Origin: an uncultured Bacteroidaceae bacterium
GTDB lineage: Bacteria > Bacteroidota > Bacteroidia > Bacteroidales > Bacteroidaceae
Length of the DNA stretch: 40,529 bases
NCBI GenBank assembly: GCA_905235285.1
Contig: CAJOLI010000025.1
Location: 1 to 40,529, forward strand
Direction: 5' to 3'
Shown here: piece by piece, positions 7,236 to 14,800 of the stretch
Layout of the letters: each line of letters begins with the position of its first letter
Position numbering within the stretch: the stretch's first letter is position 1
Notes under the pieces: generated by a model
Told to the model about the DNA's origin: nothing
Seen by the model: only the letters and a program-made list of their open reading frames with translations
Database searches by the model: none
Made by a program: the position numbers and the translations under genes

Positions 7236-9263
7236 ATGCGCCTCAAGAGCAACATCCTGAGGTACAACTCTATGTATGCTCTGTTCTATGTCCTCTTCTT
7301 CGCAGCCTCCTGCACACTGTTTGCCTTGCTTGTAACAGCCTGCGCCAGCCTCGGCTCGCCCGATGGCGGGCCCTACGACGAGAACCCGCCCCGAGTGCTG
7401 GCCAGCTCGCCCGAAAATCAGTCCGTACAATCGAACAAAAAGAAAATCAGCATCCTCTTCGACGAATACATCAAGATAGAGAATGCAAGCGAGAAGGTGG
7501 TGGTGTCGCCGCCGCAAGTGGAAGCGCCTAACATACGCACCGTAGGGAAAACCGTTCGCATCGACCTCTTCGACAGCCTGCAACCAAACACCACCTACAC
7601 AGTCGATTTCTCCGACGCCATCGTCGACAACAACGAAGGCAACCCGATGGGCAACTACACCTACTCGTTCTCCACCGGCGACGCCATCGACACGATGGAG
7701 GTCTCGGGCTATGTCCTCAATGCCGAGGACCTTGAGCCCATCAAGGGCGTACTCGTAGGGCTCTATGCCGTTAACGACGACGGCCACGTGCCCGACTCTC
7801 TCTTCCGCACCAAAGCCTTAGAGCGCGTCAGTCGCACCAATGGCAGCGGATACTTCGTCATCAAGGGCGTAGCACGCGACAAACGATACCGAGCCTTTGC
7901 CCTGCAAGACGTCGACGGTAACTTCATATTCTCGCAGAAAAGCGAAATTGTGGCCTTTGACACCAACTACTTCGAGACCTCCTGCGGACCCGACATACGC
8001 CTCGACACCATCTGGGCTGACAGCGTACACTACGACAGCATCATGCCCGTACACTACACGCATTTCTACCCCGACAACATCGTTCTTCGGGCTTTTAAGG
8101 AGGCTGGGCAGGACCGCCATCTGCTGAAGACGCAACGCGAAGTGCCAGAACAAATCACAGCATTCTTCACCGCACCATCCGACTCGCTGCCGCGCATCCA
8201 AGGCCTCAACTTCGAGGGCGACGGAGGTTTCATCGTAGAAGCCTCGCCAGGCCGAGACACCGTGACCTACTGGATTCCGGACACGATGCTGGCTTACAAC
8301 GACACGCTCTCGATGGTCCTCTCCTACCTCGACACCGACACGCTCCACCAACTCGTGTGGAAATCCGACACGCTCGACTTCGTGCCAAAGACTACGCGCG
8401 AGAAACAGCTGAAAGAGCTGGCCAAGAAGACAGAGGAATGGGAGAAAGAGCAGAAGAAGAAACGCAAGAAGAACCCTTTGCTCCCACCCGAGGAGAATCC
8501 GCACCTGACGACGTGGCTCACCATCGAATGCAAGCCCGGAGGCAGCCTCGACCCCAATCAGGTGCCTATCTTCACCTTCTCCGAACCAATAGCACCAATC
8601 GACAGCAATGCAGTTCACTTTAAACACAAGGTAGACTCGCTATGGGAGGAGGCACCCTTCCGCTTCGAACCCATCGAGGCCGATCCGCGACGCTACAGCC
8701 TCTTTGCCGAATGGGACCTCGACCAGCAATACTCCTTAGAAATCGACAGCGCCGCCGTGCGTGGGCGACTGGGACATACCAACAAGCCCTTCAAGCAAGA
8801 CTTCCGCATCCCGAAGGAAGAGAGCTACGGTGCACTGTTCATCCAGTGCATAGCTAAAGACTCCAACATCGTAGTGCAACTCCTCAACGGCAGTGACAAA
8901 CCTATACGCACGGAACAGGCCAACGCACAGGGGCGTGCCGACTTCTACTACCTGAAGCCCGGCGACTACTACCTGCGTTGCTTCATCGACCGCAACGCCG
9001 ACGGCATCTGGACCACCGGCGACTTCGACAGCGGAACAGCCCCCGAAGAGACTTTCTATTTTCCTAAGCCCCTCACCGTGAAGGCGCAGTGGGAGATTGA
9101 CCAGCAGTGGGACCTCCGCGGCATAGAGACACACAAGCAGAAGCCCGAGAAGCTGACCAAGCAGAAAGCCGACAAGAAGAAAGATGCACGGCAACGCAAC
9201 AAAGAACGCGAGGCAGCCATGGAGCGAGAGTCGCGCAAGCGAACCCAGAAGTCCGGTTCCTGA
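7236..9263 (+). CDS. Large Ig-like (Big_5/SbsA-type) domain lipoprotein
   Basis: About 675 residues with a hydrophobic signal segment ending in the lipobox VTAC (Cys36 from this start), then a GSPDGGPYDENPP linker seen in a conserved Bacteroidetes lipoprotein family. An N-terminal Ig-like domain (about 45-150, NQSVQSNKKKISILFDEYI ... LQPNTTYTVDFSDAIVDN) matches the Big_5 fold. Further beta-rich domains follow, and the end is strongly basic with Lys/Arg/Glu runs. It is likely anchored in the outer membrane. The start is uncertain: ATG 7236 gives a positively charged n-region, ATG 7272 is also possible, and a TTG at 7203 lies further upstream. The function is unknown. Confidence 0.8.
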   Translation: MRLKSNILRYNSMYALFYVLFFAASCTLFALLVTACASLGSPDGGPYDENPPRVLASSPENQSVQSNKKKISILFDEYIKIENASEKVVVSPPQVEAPNIRTVGKTVRIDLFDSLQPNTTYTVDFSDAIVDNNEGNPMGNYTYSFSTGDAIDTMEVSGYVLNAEDLEPIKGVLVGLYAVNDDGHVPDSLFRTKALERVSRTNGSGYFVIKGVARDKRYRAFALQDVDGNFIFSQKSEIVAFDTNYFETSCGPDIRLDTIWADSVHYDSIMPVHYTHFYPDNIVLRAFKEAGQDRHLLKTQREVPEQITAFFTAPSDSLPRIQGLNFEGDGGFIVEASPGRDTVTYWIPDTMLAYNDTLSMVLSYLDTDTLHQLVWKSDTLDFVPKTTREKQLKELAKKTEEWEKEQKKKRKKNPLLPPEENPHLTTWLTIECKPGGSLDPNQVPIFTFSEPIAPIDSNAVHFKHKVDSLWEEAPFRFEPIEADPRRYSLFAEWDLDQQYSLEIDSAAVRGRLGHTNKPFKQDFRIPKEESYGALFIQCIAKDSNIVVQLLNGSDKPIRTEQANAQGRADFYYLKPGDYYLRCFIDRNADGIWTTGDFDSGTAPEETFYFPKPLTVKAQWEIDQQWDLRGIETHKQKPEKLTKQKADKKKDARQRNKEREAAMERESRKRTQKSGS

Positions 9264-9472
9264 CGACGAGTTGTACTTTTTAACATATACACCTTAAACC
9301 TTCTGCCCGCACGAAGCATCTTATAAGTAGGTCTTACGGGGGACGTCTTTAAATTCCACGTTCAAATAATAATCAAAAAAGAGCTGATATAATCTCTTTC
9401 GGATAAATCTGAGTTCTCCTTCAAAATTTCCAGAGAGACCATTTATAGAAGCCAGCTAAAAAATCTACGCTA
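9264..9472. other. Intergenic region, no gene seen
   Basis: 209 bp between the Ig-like lipoprotein and the DUF3108 gene. It is AT-richer than its surroundings, with no convincing ORF, TAnnTTTG promoter or terminator hairpin. Confidence 0.6.
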
Positions 9473-10285
9473 ATGAAAAAGATATTTGCATCACTCATAA
9501 TCTTAGCAGCAGCCGTGATGCCGGCTCAGGCTCAATGCCCACTCACAAACACCGCCTTCAACGCAGGTGAGAAGCTGCAATACCAACTCTATTTCAACTG
9601 GCAATTCGTATGGCTCAAGGCCGGAACAGCCTCACTCGAGATTAAGGAAGCCAAATACGAAGGCCACTCATGCCTCAAAGCCAGCCTCATCACCAAAGGC
9701 AGCTCGCGCACCGACAAATTCTTTATGATGCGCGACACGCTGGACAGCTTCTTCACCACTGAGCTCGAACCTCTCTACTACCGCAAGGGCGCACGCGAAG
9801 GCAAACACTACTACACCGACGAGGCCTGGTACACCCACCATTCCTCGGCTGTAGACGTTCGCCAACTATACTGCCGCGAAGGCAAAGAACCGAAAAAAGC
9901 AGAACAGACCTCTACCGAGTGCGTCTTCGATATGGTATCGATGATGATGCGCGCACGCTCGTTCGACCCCTCTGACTACAAAGAAGGTCAGCGCATCAAA
10001 TTCCTCATGGCCGACAATGGACGCATAAAAGAGGAAACACTAATCTTCAGGGGACGCAAGAACTTCAAGATGGAGTCCACGGGCGTCAAATACCGATGCC
10101 TCGTATTCTCTTTCATCGAACGCAAGGACAAGAAAGACAAGGAAATAGTGACGTTCTACATCACCGACGACCAGAACCACATTCCCGTACGCCTCGACCT
10201 TTTCCTCCGCTTCGGCACCGCAAAAGCCTTCCTCGCCTCACAGACCGAGCCCCGTAACCCACAGACATCAATCATCAAGAAATAA
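9473..10285 (+). CDS. DUF3108 domain periplasmic protein
   Basis: 270 residues with a signal peptide (MKKIFASLIILAAAVMPAQA, cleavage after AQA). The mature part begins CPLTNTAFNAGEKLQYQLYFNW and continues with the alternating beta pattern of DUF3108 proteins, including LKAGTASLEI, EPLYYRKGAREG and the closing DLFLRFGTAKAFL. Such proteins are predicted envelope beta-proteins of unknown role. It lies downstream of the Ig-like lipoprotein on the same strand, which suggests but does not prove a shared envelope function. Confidence 0.8.
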   Translation: MKKIFASLIILAAAVMPAQAQCPLTNTAFNAGEKLQYQLYFNWQFVWLKAGTASLEIKEAKYEGHSCLKASLITKGSSRTDKFFMMRDTLDSFFTTELEPLYYRKGAREGKHYYTDEAWYTHHSSAVDVRQLYCREGKEPKKAEQTSTECVFDMVSMMMRARSFDPSDYKEGQRIKFLMADNGRIKEETLIFRGRKNFKMESTGVKYRCLVFSFIERKDKKDKEIVTFYITDDQNHIPVRLDLFLRFGTAKAFLASQTEPRNPQTSIIKK

Positions 10286-10421
10286 TATCTCTCGACACAG
10301 CAGTCTGTCGACACCAGCAAAGGCAACGCTTTTGTCATAGCGTTTTGATTAACGGAATCCATAGGCTTTTCGTCCGGAATCCCCTTAAGCCTTGGCTTAA
10401 CCTAATGAAACGTTGACATAA

Positions 10422-10463
10422 AAGAAAAGCGCGAAGCAGATTGATTTGCTTCGCGCTTTTCTT
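10422..10463. terminator. Perfect 17-bp hairpin, bidirectional terminator
   Basis: Arms 10422-10438 and 10447-10463 are perfectly complementary with an 8-nt loop. The stem is GC-rich at the loop side and has A/T tracts on both outer ends, so it can terminate in both directions. It lies just past the 3' end of the minus-strand tRNA-Pro and downstream of the plus-strand DUF3108 gene. Confidence 0.85.
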
Positions 10464-10470
10464 TTAAGCG

Positions 10471-10543
10471 TCGGAAAGAGGCGACTCGAACGCCCGACCC
10501 CTACGTCCCGAACGTAGTGCGCTACCAACTGCGCTACTTTCCG
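10471..10543 (-). tRNA. tRNA-Pro (anticodon CGG)
   Basis: On the minus strand the 73-nt cloverleaf has acceptor CGGAAAG/CTTTCCG with discriminator A, D stem GCGC/GCGC, anticodon stem CTACG/CGTAG with loop TTCGGGA (anticodon CGG) and a T arm with loop TTCGAGT. It reads proline codon CCG. The CCA end is not encoded. Confidence 0.95.
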
Positions 10544-10553
10544 ATTGCGGGTG

Positions 10554-10561
10554 CAAAGTTA
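10554..10561 (-). promoter_or_regulatory. -7 promoter element of tRNA-Pro
   Basis: Minus-strand TAACTTTG, a perfect TAnnTTTG, followed by GCACCCGCAAT and the tRNA 5' end. No good -33 TTTG was seen. Confidence 0.65.
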
Positions 10562-10632
10562 AGCAATATTTGCGATTCCACTTCTACTTATTGCAATTTT
10601 TTTCGTTGCAACTGAATATTTTTGTTCAATTA

Positions 10633-10664
10633 TTTGCACAGAAAAGAAAAAACTCCTACCTTTG
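10633..10664 (+). promoter_or_regulatory. Promoter of tRNA-Phe
   Basis: TTTG (10633-10636), a 20-bp spacer and TACCTTTG (10657-10664), a perfect Bacteroidetes -33/-7 promoter. The predicted start lies about 30 nt before the mature tRNA. The bases after the -7 box, GCACCCGCAA, match those downstream of the divergent tRNA-Pro promoter. Confidence 0.8.
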
Positions 10665-10699
10665 CACCCGCAAATCCGAAACGGAAGCGCACGAACGAT

Positions 10700-10772
10700 G
10701 GTGTCATAGCTCAGTTGGTAGAGCAAAGGACTGAAAATCCTTGTGTCCCCGGTTCGATTCCTGGTGACACCA
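10700..10772 (+). tRNA. tRNA-Phe (anticodon GAA)
   Basis: 73-nt cloverleaf: acceptor GGTGTCA/TGACACC with discriminator A, D stem GCTC/GAGC, anticodon stem AAGGA/TCCTT with loop CTGAAAA (anticodon GAA), T loop TTCGATT. One C-T mismatch lies in the T stem. CCA is not encoded. Confidence 0.95.
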
Positions 10773-10776
10773 CGCA

Positions 10777-10809
10777 AGCCTTGATTGACGAAAGTCAGTC
10801 AAGGCTTTT
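10777..10809 (+). terminator. Rho-independent terminator of tRNA-Phe
   Basis: Stem of about 13 bp (AGCCTTGATTGAC against GTCAGTCAAGGCT, one G-T pair) with a GAAA tetraloop and a TTTT tail, starting 4 nt after the tRNA. Confidence 0.85.
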
Positions 10810-11084
10810 CCTTTCTAATCCAGCCAGACGACAGCACATTATCCTATATGTACAGCCTATTTTTGTAACATAAGTCGGAGAATTACGACAAAACGCCTAC
10901 GTTTTTCTGCTTTTCAGCATATTTATTTGGTCGTAGCGCATAAAAAGCATACCTTTGCAGCGCAATAAGGAAAAACAGTATGGGATAAACATAAAACCCA
11001 TGACTCAATAAGGATAACAAAAAATGGGAGAATCCGAAAACCCAGAACAGAGTAGGAACGGTAAAAGTGTTTTTATATTTTAAG
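10810..11084 (+). other. Non-coding stretch upstream of the beta-barrel gene
   Basis: About 275 bp with no credible gene. It holds the promoter at 10926-10957 and the roughly 120-nt leader of the downstream outer-membrane protein gene. Nothing else could be recognised. Confidence 0.6.
10926..10957 (+). promoter_or_regulatory. Promoter of the outer-membrane beta-barrel gene
   Basis: TTTG (10926-10929), 20-bp spacer, TACCTTTG (10950-10957): exact consensus and spacing. The leader to the ATG is about 120 nt, long for this window. Confidence 0.8.
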
Positions 11085-11615
11085 ATGAAAAAGATTATTC
11101 TGATGGCTACTTTCGCAGTAGCCTCTTTGAGCGCAAATGCCCAGGCTTGGGTAGGCGGTGCTCTCGGTTTCGATTTCAAAGATCAGAAGGATGTCGCTAC
11201 GACTACGTTCTTCAAGATTGCACCAGAAGTGGGTTACAACCTGAGCGACAAGTGGACTATCGCCTTGGCGCTCGACCTGAACTACACCTCGCTGAACCCT
11301 GAGGTCGGCGAGACAGTTGGCACCACGGGCCTGACCCTCGCCCCCTACGCCCGCTACACCTTCGCTAATGCCGGTATCGCCAGTTTCTTCGTCGACGGCG
11401 GCTTCGGCATCGGCGTTGAGAAAGTCAAGGACTGTGATGCCAACACCATCTGGCACGTTGGCCTACGTCCGGGCGTAGCCTTCACCATCACCGACCACAT
11501 CAGTTTTGTCGGCACTACGGGCTACTTCGGTTTCCGCCACGCTGAGGACTACAACCATTTCGGCCTTGACGTAAACAACAGCATCGGCCAGATCGGACTC
11601 TACTACACGTTCTAA
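11085..11615 (+). CDS. Small outer-membrane beta-barrel protein
   Basis: 176 residues. The signal peptide MKKIILMATFAVASLSANAQ is followed by alternating hydrophobic/polar strands (TFFKIAPEVGYNLSDKWTIALALDLNY, APYARYTFANAGIASFFVDGGFGIG, LRPGVAFTITDHISFVGTTGYFGF) and a C-terminal aromatic end (IGLYYTF), as in OmpA/OmpX-like 8-stranded barrels. ATG 11085 was chosen because it starts the signal peptide; an in-frame ATG at 11067 only adds MFLYFK. It has its own promoter and terminator, so it is monocistronic. The ligand is unknown. Confidence 0.85.
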   Translation: MKKIILMATFAVASLSANAQAWVGGALGFDFKDQKDVATTTFFKIAPEVGYNLSDKWTIALALDLNYTSLNPEVGETVGTTGLTLAPYARYTFANAGIASFFVDGGFGIGVEKVKDCDANTIWHVGLRPGVAFTITDHISFVGTTGYFGFRHAEDYNHFGLDVNNSIGQIGLYYTF

Positions 11616-11633
11616 GAACCCGACTTCATAAAA

Positions 11634-11671
11634 AAAGAAAAGAGTGCGCTATCGCGCACTCTTTTTTCTTT
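11634..11671. terminator. Bidirectional terminator
   Basis: Stem AAGAGTGCGC (11640-11649) and GCGCACTCTT with a TATC loop, an A-tract before and a T-rich tract after. It serves the beta-barrel gene on plus and, facing it, the minus-strand operon that ends at 11721. A second small hairpin, TTAACCC/GGGTTAA (11706-11724), overlaps the stop codon of that operon. Confidence 0.85.
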
Positions 11672-11720
11672 GCATTTATTCATGAATCGCCCACGAGCAA
11701 GGGCTTTAACCCAAATCGGG

Positions 11721-12389
11721 TTAAGCCGGCACCATAATCCATTGGTTGCCCCGGCGAATGATTTGCAACAAGCCAAACCTGATGAACCGGGCCAGGACCA
11801 TTGTGGCATACGAACGAGCGATGGCAAGTTGCGAGTTAGCTTTCAGAATCTGGTTGAGCGTGAGCCCCTCCGGATGCGCATTGACGGAGGCGAGCAGGGC
11901 GCGCTCCTCATCGCTATCGGCAAAGGCTTCGCCCTGGAGGTGCCCTTCTTGGCGCCAGATGGCAAGGTGTATGGGCGAGGCCACGATGTTTTCGTCGGCG
12001 ACCCGAATATAGGCCGTCGGGCGCTGACCCTCCTCGAGAGCACAGACGGGCTTTATCGGGCTCGGCATCACGGTGCAGATGACTACTGTGCGCAAGCGTC
12101 CCTCATGCGGAGCCGTAGGCACATGCAATGTCTCGAATTGTATAGTGGGCTGTGGCGTGCAGTATTTATAAGCCGCTGCATGCATCATGAAGATTTCCTC
12201 TTCCGAGCGGACGCCGTGGATGGTGCCGTCGTCGCGTACACCTATGAGCAGGCGGCCACCGTCGGTGTTGGCGAAGGCCGAGACAGAGCGCGCCAGCTTA
12301 GGGGCATCGTCAATCTTGTACTTGAAGTCCTGCCGGCCGTGCTCGCCCTGAGCTATGAGTTGCTGAAGTATGCTTGCCTGCGATTTCAT
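11721..12389 (-). CDS. AlbA_2/Schlafen-type ATP-binding domain protein
   Basis: 222 residues. The N-terminal half has the AlbA_2 (Schlafen AlbA_2, formerly AAA_4) pattern: GEHGRQDFKYKIDD, then SVSAFANTDGGRLLIGVRDDGTIHGV. The C-terminal 60 residues look like a winged helix (GLTLNQILKANSQLAIARSYATMVLARFIRFGLLQII). Proteins of this type are often annotated as putative DNA-binding or transcriptional regulators, but their biochemistry is poorly known. ATG 12389 was chosen because similarity begins there; the same frame upstream runs through the Fur-family pseudogene. It lies 19 bases after that gene's original stop, so it is the last member of the minus-strand operon. Confidence 0.8.
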   Translation of the reverse strand: MKSQASILQQLIAQGEHGRQDFKYKIDDAPKLARSVSAFANTDGGRLLIGVRDDGTIHGVRSEEEIFMMHAAAYKYCTPQPTIQFETLHVPTAPHEGRLRTVVICTVMPSPIKPVCALEEGQRPTAYIRVADENIVASPIHLAIWRQEGHLQGEAFADSDEERALLASVNAHPEGLTLNQILKANSQLAIARSYATMVLARFIRFGLLQIIRRGNQWIMVPA

Positions 12390-12408
12390 GGTTAGGAGGT
12401 GTTGGAGC

Positions 12409-12850
12409 CTACCGGCATGCACATTCGGGGCAGAGACCTTTGACGAGGAAGTTGACGGCCGTGGCCGAGAAGCCTTCTGGCATTGGCAGTTGTGGTACGT
12501 GGAGACTGTGGAAGCAGAACGTGCGCTGGCAGCGTGTGCAGAAGAAGTGTACGTGCTGGTCGTCGAGCGAACAGTCGTCGTGCCCCTGACATGTCTCATA
12601 GAGCGCAGTGCCCGTCCCATCCTCGATGACATGCAGGAGATGGTGCTCGAGCAGCAGCGTCAGCGTACGGAAAATGCAGCGTCAGCGTACGGAAAATGGT
12701 AGAGCGGTCCACCGTGTCGAGAACATCGTCGAGTTCCCGCAACGACATAGGGTGATGGTGCTCGGCCAGAGCCCGGTAGACGAGGAGGCGCGTCGCCGTA
12801 GGCCTGACGCCGCGCTCCTCGAGATGTCGTGAATAGTCCTCAGCCTTCAT
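12409..12850 (-). pseudogene. Fur-family regulator, frameshifted by a 22-bp tandem duplication
   Basis: Read from ATG 12850, the first 58 residues are a normal Fur-family winged helix (GVRPTATRLLVYRALAE ... DTVDRSTIFRTLTL). Then a perfect 22-bp tandem duplication (12654-12675 and 12676-12697) shifts the frame, giving 26 unrelated residues and a stop near 12596. Removing one copy restores a 139-residue protein ending at TAG 12409. Its second half contains the Fur metal and dimerisation features: QGHDDCSLDDQHVHFFCTRC, TFCFHSLHVP and the closing CPECACR. Only the one-copy form should make full protein. It lies between the nucleoside kinase (9-base gap) and the AlbA_2 gene. The regulon (iron, zinc or peroxide) cannot be told from sequence. 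Confidence 0.9.
12654..12697. repeat. Two perfect copies of a 22-bp unit inside the Fur-family gene
   Basis: Units 12654-12675 and 12676-12697 are identical (GCAGCGTCAG ... GGAAAAT). A gain or loss of one unit changes the frame by one base, so copy number switches the gene off or on. Confidence 0.97.
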
Positions 12851-12859
12851 TGCCGCTGA

Positions 12860-13843
12860 CTAATACTTGAAGCTGCTGCCGCCGAGGAATTCGCGCAAGA
12901 GCGAGACGGGTGGAATCTGCTTCATAGAAATAGGTTCGAAGAAACCTACGAGTCCGCGCAGGCGCATGGCCTCGTCGTATTCAGGGCTGTCGGCAGGCAC
13001 TTCTTCGAGCAGTGGCATCACATAGTTGCGCAGGACTGCAAGTTCGTAGATCAGCGCACTGTTGACCATGCGGTCGGCATTCTCCTGGAAGGGGAAAATC
13101 CATTTCTCTTCGCCGGCGCGCACGCTGGCCCAGCGGTGTAAGGTCTCGCTGGCGCTGTAGCCGCGGAACTTGTGGTCGCGTATGATGCGGCGCAGCAGGC
13201 GGTTGTCCGATGTCGATATGCGTCGCTCGTCGTCGAGCTGTATTGTCGTCAGGGCAGAGACGTAGAGCCTATACTTGATGTTGTCGGGGATAGCAGGCGT
13301 GAGGTCTGGGTTGAGGGCATGTATGCCTTCGATGATGAGCACGTCTGAAGAGTTAAGTTTCATGCGCTCGCCGCCTGTCGTGCGGCTTCCCGTCTGGAAG
13401 TCGAAGCGGGGCAGCTCCACCTCCTGTCCGTCGAGAAGGGCAGCCAGTTGCTCGTTGAAAAAGGGTATATCGACAGCCTGCAGACATTCGAAATCATATT
13501 CGCCGTTGGCGTCGCGCGGTGTATGCTCGCGGTCGACGAAATAGTTGTCCATCGATATCATACGTGGCCTCAGGCCACAAGCCGCCAGCTGCACGGCAAG
13601 GCGCTTGCAAGTGGTCGTCTTGCCGCTGCTCGACGGGCCTGCCAGCAGCACGAGGCGGCTGCCACACATCTCGACATCGTCGGCCACGGAGGCTATGCGA
13701 CGCTCTTGCAATGCTTCAGTGACGTTGATGATGGCTGTAGCAAGCCCCTGACGTACGGCTTTGTTGAGGTCAGCCACAGTCTTAAGTCCTACGATCTCTT
13801 GCCAACGGCGATTCTCAGCCATTACAGCTTCTAATTTATTCAT
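12860..13843 (-). CDS. Uridine kinase-like nucleoside kinase, lacking the usual N-terminal region
   Basis: 327 residues with the P-loop GPSSSGKTT at 69-77, the substrate segment ISMDNYFVDREHTPRD, the LIIEGIHALNP motif and the family ending LLREFLGGSSFKY. This is the Bacteroidetes uridine kinase/phosphoribulokinase-like nucleoside kinase, which phosphorylates nucleosides for salvage. From memory, the usual Bacteroidales protein is about 550 residues, with an N-terminal TGS/threonyl-tRNA-synthetase-like region. Here that region is absent. The protein starts at the junction (MAENRRWQEIVGLKTVADLN) and the DNA upstream is AT-rich and non-coding. The kinase domain itself looks complete. Confidence 0.85.
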   Translation of the reverse strand: MNKLEAVMAENRRWQEIVGLKTVADLNKAVRQGLATAIINVTEALQERRIASVADDVEMCGSRLVLLAGPSSSGKTTTCKRLAVQLAACGLRPRMISMDNYFVDREHTPRDANGEYDFECLQAVDIPFFNEQLAALLDGQEVELPRFDFQTGSRTTGGERMKLNSSDVLIIEGIHALNPDLTPAIPDNIKYRLYVSALTTIQLDDERRISTSDNRLLRRIIRDHKFRGYSASETLHRWASVRAGEEKWIFPFQENADRMVNSALIYELAVLRNYVMPLLEEVPADSPEYDEAMRLRGLVGFFEPISMKQIPPVSLLREFLGGSSFKY

Positions 13844-13896
13844 TGCGCTAATTGGATATTTAAAGATTAATGATTCGGGGATTATGGGATTAGAGG

Positions 13897-14601
13897 TTAA
13901 CGTCCGGCTGAGAGCAGGGCAACGAGTTCCTCCATACCTTCAGAGGCACCTTTTTTAATATGATGGAAACGGTGCATGCTATTCCAGGGTACGTCCTTTG
14001 GGTCGATGAGATAGATGGGAGCTTCAGGTGGCGCATACCGGATGAGGCCTGCTGCGGGGTAGACGTTCAGGCTGGTGCCTATGACGACGAATATGTCGGC
14101 CTTAGATACTTCAAGTGCCGCACGCTCTATCTCGGGCACGGCTTCGCCGAACCATACTATGAACGGTCGCAGCTGACTGCCGTCGTGCGCCAGGTCACCG
14201 ATGTGTATGTCCATGTGCTCGGGTGATAGCTCCACTATCTGCGAGGGGTCGTTGGGCGAGCGTGATGACGTGGCCTTCATCAGCTCGCCGTGGAGGTGGA
14301 TGACCTTTGAGGAGCCGGCACGCTCGTGCAGGTTGTCGACGTTCTGCGTCACGACGGTCACATCGAAGTCCCGCTCTAAATCCGCCACGAGGTAATGCCC
14401 GCGGCAAGGTTCCACAGCGAGCAGCTGGCGCCGCCGCTCGTTGTAGAAGTCGATGACGAGCTGCGGGTCGCGAATGTAGCCCTCAATTGTTGCGACGTCC
14501 TCAACGCGGTGCTGTTCCCAGAGGCCACCGGAGTCGCGGAAGGTGGTGATACCGCTCTCTGCTGACATGCCTGCCCCGGTAAGAATAACTATCTTCTTCA
14601 T
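13897..14601 (-). CDS. SIR2-family NAD-dependent protein deacylase
   Basis: 234 residues with the sirtuin NAD motifs GAGMSAESGI (9-18), TQNVDNLHERAGS (85-97), catalytic His104 in HLHGE, IVWFGE and IGTSLNVYPAAG. The zinc-binding CxxC pairs of most sirtuins are missing: the segment between HLHGE and QLRPF contains no cysteine. Tyr53 and Arg56 (FYNERRR) match the Y-x-x-R pair of SIRT5/CobB-type enzymes that remove succinyl or malonyl groups, so such activity is plausible. It starts the minus-strand group; the nucleoside kinase follows after 53 bases. Confidence 0.9.
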   Translation of the reverse strand: MKKIVILTGAGMSAESGITTFRDSGGLWEQHRVEDVATIEGYIRDPQLVIDFYNERRRQLLAVEPCRGHYLVADLERDFDVTVVTQNVDNLHERAGSSKVIHLHGELMKATSSRSPNDPSQIVELSPEHMDIHIGDLAHDGSQLRPFIVWFGEAVPEIERAALEVSKADIFVVIGTSLNVYPAAGLIRYAPPEAPIYLIDPKDVPWNSMHRFHHIKKGASEGMEELVALLSAGR

Positions 14602-14623
14602 ATCATAAAAAGCTTTAGCGCTA

Positions 14624-14631
14624 CAAAATTA
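14624..14631 (-). promoter_or_regulatory. -7 promoter element of the sirtuin gene
   Basis: Minus-strand TAATTTTG, a perfect TAnnTTTG, about 25 bp before the ATG. No clear -33 box was seen. Confidence 0.5.
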
Positions 14632-14716
14632 GCAAAAAACGAAAGACAAGAGGTAATAACAAAGATAAAAAAACTAAAAAATAACGTTAACTATGCATAA
14701 GATTAAATAAAAGCAC

Positions 14717-14724
14717 TAACTTTG
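14717..14724 (+). promoter_or_regulatory. Promoter of the FKBP cluster
   Basis: TAACTTTG (14717-14724) with TATG at 14692-14695, 21 bp upstream, as a weak -33. It is followed by CGCCCG. The leader to ATG 14801 is about 70 nt. Confidence 0.6.
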
Positions 14725-14800
14725 CGCCCGATTTATGCCGCCCACGCGTGCGTGTGCGTACGAAATTATAATTAATGTATCAATAGCATTCACGAAAGAC

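Noticed and set aside
10381..10402. CCTTAAGCCTTGGCTTAA as a further copy of the CTTAAGGG repeat
   Set aside because: Shares only CTTAAG-like words and lacks the GGGTTT...GCAAAA core.
10286..10421. Small hairpins (CGACA/TGTCG, AACGCT/AGCGTT) after the DUF3108 gene
   Set aside because: Stems of only 5-6 bp; the perfect 17-bp hairpin at 10422-10463 is a far better terminator.
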